From Rotaria macrura (lineage: Eukaryota > Rotifera > Eurotatoria > Philodinida > Philodinidae), in the NCBI GenBank assembly GCA_900239685.1, contig OENT01000965.1, forward strand, positions 1 through 64,000: DNA of 64,000 nucleotides, written 5' to 3'. Position numbers and translations under genes: made by a program. How positions within the stretch are numbered: position 1 is the stretch's first letter; every line of letters starts with the position of its first letter. The notes beneath the pieces were generated by a model, which saw nothing but the letters and a program-made list of their open reading frames with translations, did not search any database and was not told where the DNA came from. Shown piece by piece: positions 53,324-64,000 of the stretch.

Positions 53324-55029
53324 TTGTTTGTTATTAGCAAAATATTCTTTGAATGTGCTGAGAAAATTTTCTACATTGACTGAATCGTTTATTTTCTTAA
53401 GGGATTTTGATTTTTACAAATTATGATTAGAGAAAAAGAAAAAAGAAAACATGAATAATCGAAGTACAACCATTCATTATTTAGCTCTTTTGCATATTAA
53501 TATTCCTCTTGACGAGAAGTATTGTCATTACATCTAAAATATCAGAACAAGGTAAAAAGAAATCCCACTCAATAACAATAGGAAAGTAATAATTTCTTTT
53601 TAAACATTTTGACAAAACATGAAAAATGTTTTTGATAAATGTAGTTTAGAAAAACATTATGTTTTTTTTTCTGTTTAATTTATTCTATAGAACATAAGTA
53701 GGAATACACTGGCAGCTATGATATTTTTATAAACTTACGCTCATTCATTTAAGTATTAAACAATTTTAATGAAACTCGTCAAGTGATGTGCGTCATTTGA
53801 CTTATTTTCTTTTAAGTAAAGAATGAGAAAATTAAAATCTATGCGTGGTATTGACATCGTCCTTTGTAATTTAGTAACACTTCATTGCATAAAAGCCTAT
53901 GAAATTACATAGTGCATTTCCATTATCGATTCAACATTCACTTGCCATCAACACTCTTATCTTTTTTCAAATAGGATAGTGCATAGCTTCGCCATTATTC
54001 CCTTTATATATTTATCACAAGCGCAGAAACCCGATTACTCCAGTGAGTGTGTATAAGGGTGAATTCAATTGTGAATATTGACTGAGCAAAAATAAAAATG
54101 AAAGAGAAAAAAAAGGAAAACTATGTCGTCGATACGTCGATACAAAAAGACTTTGTATTTGATTGAATGGACCAGACTTGCGCATTCATTGGAAGTTCTC
54201 GAATTATTATCGTAACTACCGTCATTATTTTATCGATTAGTATAAATAGAATCAAGCGAAGAAAAACAAAATGAAATGTCAGTTTTCTTGGAAAAATAAG
54301 AGACGAGAATGCGAAAGAGGAAAAAAACCTAGGTGCTGACTCTTTGCTCGATAGCATGATTGAATTGTCGGACCGATAAAACTTCTAACCTTCATTTATT
54401 ATTATTGCCTAAATCGTTATTACAGACAATGCTTCATTCGCTTTCTTCTAGATAGAACCTAGTCTTTGAAACAAAACGTTCTTTCTGTTTTTTTTTCTCT
54501 TCTTATTTCTTGTTCTTCTCTTGGTCATATTTCGATCGGAAAAAGTATAGTGCATTCTCTCGTTCTATCTTTGTCATTATAATATTTCCTATTCTTTTCT
54601 CTTTCTTTTCTTTGGCTACTACGTGATTATTACTCAACTAAAAAGAGAAAAAATATGATAGAATATATAGAGACAAGCCAAGTAACAACAAGAGATGATG
54701 AAAGAATTCGAGAACCTCTATTGCACGTTGATGTGCGTGTGAGCATGCGTTTGCGTGTGTTCAGTCATTATTCAATATAAACAAGCTGTATTGAGACGAC
54801 TCTCGGTTTTTTTTTGTTTGCTTGTTGAACCGAAACAGAATGGCACTTGATAAGGTAAGATTGAACTTTGTCTGAAACATAAAACATGTCTAATTGTTTA
54901 TAAGAATTTTTCATTATGTTACGAGTGATCTTAATGTCTTTTATATAACTCATATTTAATTGTTATTCATATGTTCTATTAAGAAAAGAATATGAGAGAC
55001 TAATGTGACCCAAGAGATCTTCTTTATAA

Positions 55030-55075
55030 ATATAGATATATATCTATATCTATCTATATCTATATATATAAATAT
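55030..55075. repeat. ATCT/AT simple repeat, self-complementary
   Basis: Alternating ATAGAT, ATCTAT and TATATA units can fold back on themselves. It is low-complexity DNA with no other signal. Confidence 0.7.
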
Positions 55076-55747
55076 TAATTATTCTGTTTGATCGATAAGT
55101 AACAGTTGATTATTTATGAAGTGAAAAATTAATAGGATGTACAGTTTTATCTTATTTACCTACAATTAACTACTGATGTACCCTCGTTTTATTAGTTTTT
55201 TTTTTTCAAAGAATAATTAAGAAATTTAAAATTAAAAAAAAGGACAATTATCTATTTCACTTAGCAGATATGCATGCGAATGATGTATTTAAATAGACAA
55301 AAAAAAAAGAAATGATAGAGTTTAATTAATATAGTGAATACTTGTGTGTTTTCGAATTACATGCTGTTTGAATCAAAGAGAGAGTGAACATGCGTTTGTC
55401 ATGTTCTCCAGAGAATGACGGCGACAAAAATGAGGGGCTTACGTCTGTTGATGAGGCGGTAGAAGGCATGTAGGACAAGATGAAGATGAACGAGAAGAAA
55501 TAGAAAATCAACAAAGTTAAAGAGCATTAAATGTGCTTGCTTTTCCCTCTTATACTCTATCGTTCACACATTTTGCCATGCTGACTCTTTTTTTTATGAG
55601 AAGCACTTGACAATTGTGAGATGTGTTGCAGGCAATCATCTGGTATTTATCGATGTCTTTAATTCATTACATATGATTTACTTTTTAATTATTTTCTTTA
55701 TTTTTTTATTACAGCCCAATAAAGATCCATCTACACCTTTTCGGGCT

Positions 55748-56749
55748 ATGCCCGATCAAAGTACAGATTATAGGATTGTCGTTTTCGGAAGTGCTGGCGT
55801 TGGTAAGAACACAAAGAGCCAAACCGAAAATCACTAAAGATATTTCCTTTAATTCAAGGTAAAACTAATTGTGTTCTTCGTTTTGTAAATGGACAATATC
55901 GTGAAAATTACATTCCAACAGTTGAAGATACGTATCGACAGGTTGTATCTTGTAATAAACAAATAACTACTTTACAAATATTTGATACGTACGTAGAGGA
56001 AACAGTAGTCAGTTTGTTTGATATCTATCATTATGTTTAGTACTGGTACACATCAATTTCCAGCGATGCAAAGATTGAGTATACAAAAAGGTCATGCATT
56101 TATGTTACTTTATTCTATAACAAGTAAACAAACACTTGAAGAACTAAAGCCTATATATAATCAAATACGTGAAATAAAAGCTGATCAACAATATGATACA
56201 CCTATATTATTAATGGGTTGTAAATCAGATGAAGCGGCATGTCGCGAAGTAACAGAAAATCTTGGCAAACAATTAGCATCTCTATGGTCATGTGCATGGA
56301 TTGAAACGTCGGCTAAGACAAATACGAATATACGTGAATCATTTCAAGAACTTCTTAAACTCGATAAAAAGAGACAATTTAATTTTAATGTTGATCAAGA
56401 TGGTCATCTAATTGAAGAAAACGGTGGCACACCAACACCATCATCGCCATCATTTCATGGTGGAAAACGAATAACAACGACTAATTCAAGTTCATCGACG
56501 ACAACAAACAGTGGTAGTAATCCGAATATAACAGAAACAACAACAACCGGTGCTGTTACAACTCGACCAACAACACCTATTCTACATGGAAATAAAGTAG
56601 CTCGAACATCGACGTCATCAACGACAAATATTAAAAAGAATTCACGAACTATAAATGATCAAAATGATCTAACAGGAAATTCGAAAAAGAATTCAACTTC
56701 AGATGCATCATCAAGTCGAGGTTCAGCTCGAAAATGTCTGATTATGTAG
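55748..56749 (+). CDS. DIRAS: DIRAS-type Ras-like small GTPase
   Basis: Coding exons 55748-55802, 55859-55988 and 56041-56749 give 297 residues; vertebrate DIRAS proteins have about 200. The start aligns with the DIRAS MPEQSNDYR N-terminus. An acceptor at 55711-55714 in front of it suggests a spliced 5' leader. Visible motifs are the P-loop GSAGVGKT (14-21), switch [12 protein letters not shown], the G3 motif DTTGTHQ (61-67) with Thr in place of the Ras catalytic Gln, G5 ETSAK and a C-terminal CLIM CAAX box for prenylation. The G4 motif reads CKSD (122-125) where NKxD is normal. A Ser/Thr/Asn-rich insert of about 120 residues precedes the CAAX box. DIRAS proteins are mostly GTP-bound plasma-membrane GTPases that restrain Ras-type signalling. 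AATAAA occurs at 57042. Confidence 0.94.
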
Positions 56750-58102
56750 AAAGAGAAAAGTGTCACTTCCCTACATGTTTCATGTGTGTTTTTTCTCTAT
56801 GTATCTATTTTTGTACGATGACTGTAAGCACTAGTTTTGTTACAGTCGCTTTGCGTTCTTTGTTCTTTTTCTTTTTTTTTTCTACAAAAGGAAAACAAAA
56901 TAAGATAATACTTCTTCACAGATCCTTCACTTTTCGTTTAATACTCTCTAACATATGCAAGAAAAAAATCAATCTTTTTTTCATTGTAAATGATGAATAA
57001 TTTTGTACAACATATTTCATCAATATCAAAATGAATTTATTAATAAATCAATGTCGATTTGATTTCACTTTGTTTATTATCAATCAATTGAAAGTGAATT
57101 TTCGCAAATGGAAACTAGAATTAATTTAATTTTAGAAACAATAAATAGATTATTTATAAAAATAAACATAAATCTTTGATGAAATTTTGATCTGTCTATA
57201 AGAAAATACTTTTCCGTGCTTTTGGCTTGGTTGTTTTTTTTTAGAAGTATTTGAAATAAAGTAAGTTTCTTGGAGATTGATTAAGAATTCATTTCAATTT
57301 TTTGTGTCATTTCCGGAAAAAAGAATTCAAGCTTCTGAATTATCAACTCAACTAGCCGTGATGAAAATTTGTCCGTTCGATAACTTGATCGCCTCCTTGC
57401 TAATACAAATCAAATAATCTTTCCAGTCGATCGAAGCTTTTCATTGATTTGACGTCAATAGATTGAAGAAGTTTCTCTTGTTTGTTAAATATCTACTATG
57501 AACTAAAGGCGAAATCACACATTCTATTTGTGTCCCTGCAGTCAAATGTTTAGCAGCCGATTCATATTAAACATCATTGTATTAATCAATCTTTCTATGG
57601 TACAAAAATAAAGTCGAATATTTGAGTCTTTCTTATTTATATATTAGCATAGGATGTTTCTCAGTTTTGATTATATTAAACATACATGTATGTATGAGTA
57701 ACTATTGCAAATGTTTTTGTCTATCAATGATGTAAATATATTCCTCCTGGACGATTTTGCTTACGTCAACGAAGATAAATATTTCCTATTTTTATTCATT
57801 TTCATTCGATATTATGTTGAAAAAACATTATTCTATTTTCTAATTGTGACTTGTTTCGATTTGATTATCATTCATTTTCTCATCAATTCGTTCAATTGAC
57901 TTTTCCGAAAGGCAGTCTCAAGAGATTAAGTGAATTTTTAGAATTCGCCTTTCTCTTCTTATTTTTAAGACACAAACATATATATGTATATATATATACT
58001 AGAAGAAACAAATATTAATGTGATGTTTTATAGAAAACCAAAACAAAAACCAGAATCCTTCAAACAAGACGAATGGAAAATACAAACAATAAAATGAAAA
58101 AA
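56750..58102. other. Intergenic region between converging genes
   Basis: It contains the 3' flank of the DIRAS-type gene with its polyadenylation signal at 57042-57047 and the 3' flank of the minus-strand ZDHHC gene. No other gene is seen. Confidence 0.5.
57042..57047 (+). terminator. Polyadenylation signal of the DIRAS-type gene
   Basis: AATAAA about 290 bp downstream of the stop codon. Confidence 0.45.
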
Positions 58103-61100
58103 TTAATTTAGTTTTGTTCCAGTAATTTCATGAATATCATAGATTTGTGACCAATCAGGGCGAGTATAACGGAATAGTGACATCAAAGAGAATAAACCAA
58201 ATGTTTCCAAAAAGTTTTTGAATAAGTGACCTTTAAATGGATTCGTAACTTTCTCTGGACTTTCAACGTGAAAATAACTGTATCGAAATCCACTTAAACG
58301 CTCGTTTAATGTTACACCTAAATATATTGAATTTACCAAATGAAATAATGTCATCATTGTAACCCATATTATATTAAATGATGTTAATATTAAAAAGTAA
58401 ACAAACCAAGGATCATAAATTTCTTTAATCAAATGGCCCATTGAATATAATTCATTATCAGCAATAATAAGAGCAATCGCCTGATACATCCAAGCAAAAA
58501 GTGCAACTGTACCACTTGTTATTGTACGAATAAACAGATAATAATTTCGACCACCAATACATGCGTTAAGCCTTAATAAATACATATCATTGAGATTTTA
58601 TGAAGAAGAATCTCATTAGCAATGATAAAATATCAAGTTCAAGCCTTGGCACTCATACAAACTTTGATCGATCATACGTTGTATCTTTGATAGAGAATTG
58701 CAAATCAGAAGCTTCGTATCGATAACTTGTCTCATTCTATCATACAGATAGACTAATTTTTCGAGTAGCAATAAAATCATCCAGGAAAAATACAACGAGA
58801 ATAAAAATATGTTATTGTATTTAGGGAACAGCAACTAAAATTCACCTCATGTACGAATCCTAGAGAGTATTGTTGACTATTAATTTTGTTCTTAGGTTAT
58901 TTAAAACATAAATATGAAACATTCTGTCTAAAATTCTAGGTGATAATTTTGATCAGTACCCTATATTTAACTCTCAAGTAAAGGTGAGAAGCAAAAAAGA
59001 AAAACTTCTTGAATTAGATTCTTTGATGCAGGAATGATTAATTTACAAATGAACCGATTGTTTATTTAGTCGGCTTACGTGACTCGGTCTTAGAATAGAG
59101 AGCAAACGAAACATTACATTGAATTCATTCGGGTAAATTCCATAGTTCATGATAAGTTTCTCAATTAAATCATGTTCTTCTCTATTCTATGGTTTTTAAA
59201 TAATTTCCAACACACATTTTTTGTACTGTAGACTACAAAATTTCATATTATATTATGCACGCGAAACTAGATTTCATACTATTAAAATTCTTAAAATAGA
59301 CAATCGTTGTTTAATGGCATCTATATGATAAAAAGATAACAAGAACAAATAATAAGACACATCAATGATGATCAATCGATCCGTATAATAAAATTAATTT
59401 CATGAATACTGTTACTGTTGATCGAAACTTTCTTTTATGTTAAACACATGAACAAGACAAAAACATATCGTGTAGCAACTAAAATAATTTATGCCATGAA
59501 TATTCAAGTAGCCTTGCTAGAAAAAAATTACTTGCACTAGGAAAAGCATTTCATGTACCTGATCAAGTTGATGAACAGGTGAAATGTTTCTAAAAATATC
59601 TCAGTACTTATATTCCATTTCAGTAAGTCTTCATTAAGATATTATTTACCTATGAGAAACCAGAATATATATATAAATTAATATTATCCAGTCCCCAAAA
59701 ATAATATTTCATCTGATCGCATTTGTTGATATGCAACTGAATCGTTAGCACAATCTCATTCAGATGAAATTTGTTAAGCTCTACAAGAGTTCTTTCAAAT
59801 GAAGGACATATCGCAAGTTTTTATAATATTACTGAATTTTCATCTATGACTAGATAACTGTAATCTAAGATGGTGTTCATTCTATGAGCTTTTGTTGACA
59901 TGCACATGAAAAGAAGAATATATTGGGTAAATCCATGGGAAACGTTCCACTTTATACAAGACTTTCTCCAAATTTGCCGCAACTTTCAGCGTTTGTAGAG
60001 CTCGATGAGCTGATCATTTTAGTAGTAATATATTAGGGTTTGAATGTTTTGTCAGGTCGAAATAGGCAAAACACGTTTTTCGCACTTTTGAGAAAATCAT
60101 CGTCGAGAAAGAGGGGTGTGTAATTTCGGAAAGCAATTTCTCCCTTATTACTCCATCAAAACTACACATTCTATATATATTTGGATAGCTCGAGATCCCC
60201 TCTATCTAACCATATATGAATCAAGTAGTTCAAGATCCTGAATGAAACTTTCCACTAATCAGAATTTTTCGACAGTAACGTAGACTTTCACTCCTGATAA
60301 AATATCTTTTCCGAGTTTGGGTGAGTGGTGGTGTACTTCAGGTTTTGTAGAGTGTCTCTCGCCTTATCTTCTAGTATATAAGACATATCAGTCGTTTTTG
60401 ATTTACCGTGGTTACAGAGGCCAACATGTTAAAATACTCGTTTTTTTGGCAAATTTTAGCTCATATTCAGAGGATTTTTCATAGAAAGCATCGATGAATC
60501 AGTTTGAAAATTTGAATGTGGATAGATCGCAATGAGTAGCATAAAAAACAAAGGAAATTTGACAAGGTATTATGTTATGTTTTCTATCATATGATGATAC
60601 TAAAAGGTGAAAATTATCGTTTTAACTCTTCAAGAACTATTCAAAACTTTTTGTTTGCACAGGAATCACCACAACATCGTACTGTGATAACATAGAAATC
60701 TTAGAGAGCCCATAACTCGTTTTTAAAACTTGTATTATATTTGAGTTCGAGAATGTAATTGCAAATTTTCTAAAAATGATAGACACAAGAATATTTAATA
60801 TGATCTCAGTACAATATCAGTCTTCTGTCGATGATATTAATGTGGATGCAGGATAAGCATATTTATCTTAATCCAAATCTTATCACCTTGTAGTTTGAAA
60901 AAATACGAGATTTGAGAAAGAAAAAATTAAATCTAGCATTAGTTTTGTAATAATTTATTGTCTATATGAATAGAAATTTCTTTTTTAAAGGATTAGCACA
61001 GATAGATAAAAACCATGAACGAATGTAGATCACAGATTCCAAAGTATTAATATACTTTCTCGCACGCGCGGAATGACGAACATAAGCGACTCATGATACC

Positions 61101-64000
61101 ACAACACCGAAGAGCTAGTTAAGGTGGTTCTTCAAACTACTAGGTAAACGGGGTTTAATCATTCTGTTTACGGTCCTTGATCGTTCTATGTTTTCCCTAC
61201 ACATTCTGTGTGATATTCAGTTTAGTTCTGCAGGGATGTGTAAAGACGGAGAGGATAGCATGCTGTGGTTTTTACACTATATTTTTGTTAACTTTTAATG
61301 TAACGTTGTCTCTTCAACGGGAATTTAAATTAATGGCGCTTTATTTCTACACACAGGAGTACCGCTGAAGGGTATCCCAACTGATCTTTACAAAAAAGCC
61401 CAGATAAGCTTCGCTACACCCGAATCATCTTAGCCATAAAAACTGGGTGGGGTACTTTTATCAGCCTTATTCCTTCGCTTTACAATGCTATGCCTTATGA
61501 AGGTCGCGTCTTGGTTGCAAAAATTTTTCTGTGGATACAGGACGGACGTAACCCTTGACCTCTGTAATTGCTAATTTCTAGTAATTTACCATTGCAAAAA
61601 CGATCCGTCAACGGGCACACTGTAATGCACCCTTTTCAATCAATATACGGTCTGTTTACGAGACGGATGCAAAATGGCGTGTATTTCTGCGCCAGATAGT
61701 ACGGTCTGTTACGGCACGAAAGTGAACCGTATGGATTCTCTTTGTTACCATAAAGACTGCGTTTTAATAACATTTTCCGTCCGTATTCGGACCATAGGCG
61801 ATAGCATTTTGATCCATCTGGGTAGAAAGGTTTGCAATTACATTCTCGAACTCAAATATAATACAAGTTTTAAAAACGAGTTATGGGCTCTCTAAGATTT
61901 CTATGTTATCACAGTACGATGTTGTGGTGATTCCTGTGCAAACAAAAAGTTTTGAATAGTTCTTGAAGAGTTAAAACGATAATTTTCACCTTTTAGTATC
62001 ATCATATGATAGAAAACATAACATAATACCTTGTCAAATTTCCTTTGTTTTTTATGCTACTCATTGCGATCTATCCACATTCAAATTTTCAAACTGATTC
62101 ATCGATGCTTTCTATGAAAAATCCTCTGAATATGAGCTAAAATTTGCCAAAAAAACGAGTATTTTAACATGTTGGCCTCTGTAACCACGGTAAATCAAAA
62201 ACGACTGATATGTCTTATATACTAGAAGATAAGGCGAGAGACACTCTACAAAACCTGAAGTACACCACCACTCACCCAAACTCGGAAAAGATATTTTATC
62301 AGGAGTGAAAGTCTACGTTACTGTCGAAAAATTCTGATTAGTGGAAAGTTTCATTCAGGATCTTGAACTACTTGATTCATATATGGTTAGATAGAGGGGA
62401 TCTCGAGCTATCCAAATATATATAGAATGTGTAGTTTTGATGGAGTAATAAGGGAGAAATTGCTTTCCGAAATTACACACCCCTCTTTCTCGACGATGAT
62501 TTTCTCAAAAGTGCGAAAAACGTGTTTTGCCTATTTCGACCTGACAACACATTCAAACCCTAATATATTACTACTAAAATGATCAGCTCATCGAGCTCTA
62601 CAAACGCTGAAAGTTGCGGCAAATTTGGAGAAAGTCTTGTATAAAGTGGAACGTTTCCCATGGATTTACCCAATATATTCTTCTTGAAATAACGGAAGTG
62701 AACCACACTGGATTTGATTTCTCAAAAAAAGATAACATCTTTCTACGTAGTCGATATCCTCAAGTTATGCTGCTGTCGGAATCAAGTAGAAAAAAAATTG
62801 AATCATTCATTTTCTTTACAAATATTTTAACATACAAGAAAGATACAGCGTAGCAAAGAAAATTTTCTGAGTTTGTTTCTGTGTCTTATTCATTGTTCCT
62901 TCTTGATAACGGAGATGCTCGATTAACGAGTGCTCCATCAAGAAAATAATTCGACTGTTACCGTATTCAATCTATGAATCTTGTCTTCGTCGATATTCAC
63001 ATTCAAATCATAGATTAGTACTGTAGTGACAGCCATAAAATGGCTCAAGTCAGTAAGAATTTGTGCTTATCTAAACTTCTTCAGAAGCTTTGGATGGCCT
63101 TTGTACGATAAGGGCTTTATCTTCATTATGTTTGGCTTGGATTTTTCAAAAACTCCACAAATAGACAAGCATCTTTCGTCTCCTTTTTTTTATCAATTTT
63201 ATTCAGTCATTCTAAGTAGTTCCTATCTCAATGTTTTAAGTACACTTACCAAGTACAATGATGATCGAATCTTGACACACACGTTCCATCAACCGGACAA
63301 TGTTTTGATCGTATTGGTCGACGTATAAGGCAAGTGACGCAAAAATGCTCGAGTGTCCATCGAGGGTCACGTGCAAATGTAACACAAGTTTTTTCTCGTG
63401 TCAAATGATTTCCATCGATGACCATTGATTGCTGTTTTAAGAACCCTGGATTTAATTTTTTAATATAATAGAAATTGTAAGTACCAGACAGTGTTGCGAA
63501 ATGATACAGAAAATCGACTATTGTAAATCTATTGTCTTGTAAATAAATCCAATAAGTAATATACATAAGATATGTCGATGATAAAACGTATGCGAAAGCT
63601 AGATTATCGAATACATTTCTATCAAAGACATAATAATTAAATGTGAAACTACCAAGACAAATACAAACAATGGGAACTATGATACGTATCCAATAATTAT
63701 ATTGATAGGAGTTGGCTGACAAACCAATCACAAGCATAACACATAACATAAACAATCGCGTTAGCCATCGTCGATTAAATTTATTCGAGAAAAATCGTTG
63801 TAGACATTTAGGTTGTACATCAAATTTATTCAATCTCACACTTAGATCGAGAATTTCGGCAGCATCTCTATTTTGTCGCATACGTGCAAAGAACGCTGCA
63901 TCCAAATTATCGCTGTTTTTCAAATTGACATTTAGTTGTGGATCTTCTAACAGAACATGAAAACTAATCACATTTTGGCTGTTTATCGAAAAATGTAATG
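58103..64000 (-). CDS. ZDHHC17: ZDHHC17/13-type palmitoyltransferase, 5' part beyond the window
   Basis: Two exons are visible on the minus strand: 64000-63250, open to the window edge, and 58571-58103. They join in phase across the Trp codon of the active-site motif. The first starts in sequence resembling the end of ankyrin repeats, followed by several hydrophobic segments (membrane helices) and the cysteine-rich domain: CVTCLIRRPIRSKHC, then FDHHCTW. The second gives ACIGGRNYYLF, two more membrane segments and a C-terminus matching the HIP14 family. The enzyme transfers palmitate to cysteines of client proteins at Golgi and vesicle membranes. The DHHC motif is intact, but the third Cys of HCxxCxxC is Asp and NCIG reads ACIG. 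The ankyrin part lies outside the window, so ZDHHC13 and ZDHHC17 cannot be separated. Confidence 0.85.
59911..60765 (+). repeat. Left arm of the 855-bp inverted repeat
   Basis: It begins AAGAAGAATATATTGGG and ends GTAATTGCAAA. The match to the right arm stops sharply at both sides. Confidence 0.9.
60766..61830. other. Spacer of the inverted repeat
   Basis: This spacer of 1,065 bp is less A+T-rich than its surroundings in the part 61,050-61,800. It repeats words related to ACGGTCTGTTTACG and GACGGA in both orientations. No coding domain was recognised in its short frames. Confidence 0.5.
61831..62685 (-). repeat. Right arm of the 855-bp inverted repeat
   Basis: It is the reverse complement of the left arm, starting TTTGCAATTAC and ending ATATTCTTCTT. 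Open frames inside it are shadows of repeat sequence and have no recognisable product. Confidence 0.9.

Larger units (their letters stand above)
49150..55714. other. Gene-poor A+T-rich region upstream of the DIRAS-type gene
   Basis: No supported exon chain on either strand. It holds a TTA microsatellite at 53,299-53,323 and an ATCT/AT palindromic simple repeat at 55,030-55,075. The last few hundred bases should include the promoter and a non-coding first exon of the DIRAS-type gene. Confidence 0.5.
59911..62685. mobile_element. Long inverted-repeat (foldback-like) unit
   Basis: The left arm (59911-60765) and right arm (61831-62685) are reverse complements of each other over 855 bp. Both boundaries and the stretches read in between stay in register, so there is no net length difference. 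One substitution was seen (left gaatgttttg, right equivalent gaatgtgttg). A 1,065-bp spacer without a recognisable gene separates them. The trinucleotide GAA lies directly outside both ends and could be a 3-bp target duplication. A foldback-type DNA element is the simplest reading; a local inverted duplication or an assembly error are alternatives. Confidence 0.65.
58572..63249 (-). other. 4.7-kb intron of the ZDHHC gene
   Basis: The donor GTAAGT at 63249 and an AAG acceptor at 58572 bound 4,678 bp, far more than most introns in the window. It carries the long inverted repeat and its spacer, which together account for 2,775 bp. The rest shows no supported coding sequence. Confidence 0.75.

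Noticed and set aside
61674-61895. Open frame crossing the spacer and right arm of the inverted repeat
   Set aside because: It runs from spacer into repeat arm without any domain, and the reverse-complement left arm shows that this sequence is repeat DNA rather than a gene.

Overview
The window looks like nuclear DNA of a small invertebrate. It is strongly A+T-rich and its genes are split by GT-AG introns, many only about 50-80 bp long. Conserved products match well-known animal families. Intron style, composition and A+T-rich intergenic DNA fit a rotifer, most likely bdelloid, but this is inference: no rRNA or mitochondrial marker gene is present. I rebuilt the exon chains by hand from splice signals, reading phase and family similarity. 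All spliced models are predictions.

Layout. 2.0-2.5 kb (+): a small secreted neuropeptide precursor with four PRL-amide peptides. 5.2-6.2 kb: a non-autonomous element with 15-bp terminal inverted repeats and telomere-like TAGGG runs. 6.7-11.3 kb (-): a complete BRAP-type E3 ubiquitin ligase in 15 exons. 14.7-18.8 kb (-): a 770-residue protein with KH-like modules. 18.8-27.3 kb: no gene that I can support. 27.3-36.5 kb (+): an N4BP2-type protein of 1,597 residues (P-loop kinase, CUE, DUF1771, Smr) with a PABP-binding PAM2-like motif. 38.5-39.5 kb (+): a UBE2K-type E2 enzyme. 39.5-55.7 kb: gene-poor, holding a Mutator-like element with a FLYWCH zinc-finger ORF and a 9-bp target-site duplication, plus a possible SWIM-finger remnant. 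55.7-56.7 kb (+): a DIRAS-type small GTPase. 58.1-64.0 kb (-): the 3' part of a ZDHHC17/13-type palmitoyltransferase, running off the right edge. Its 4.7-kb intron holds an 855-bp inverted repeat with arms that look almost identical.

The genes are independent units and form no operon. Two concern ubiquitin transfer (BRAP-type E3, UBE2K-type E2), two RNA or ribosome surveillance (KH protein, N4BP2-type), two membrane-linked signalling (DIRAS, ZDHHC) and one secreted peptide signalling. The most novel items are the PRL-amide precursor, the PAM2-like motif in the N4BP2-type protein, the long-arm inverted repeat in an intron, and the FLYWCH Mutator-like element.
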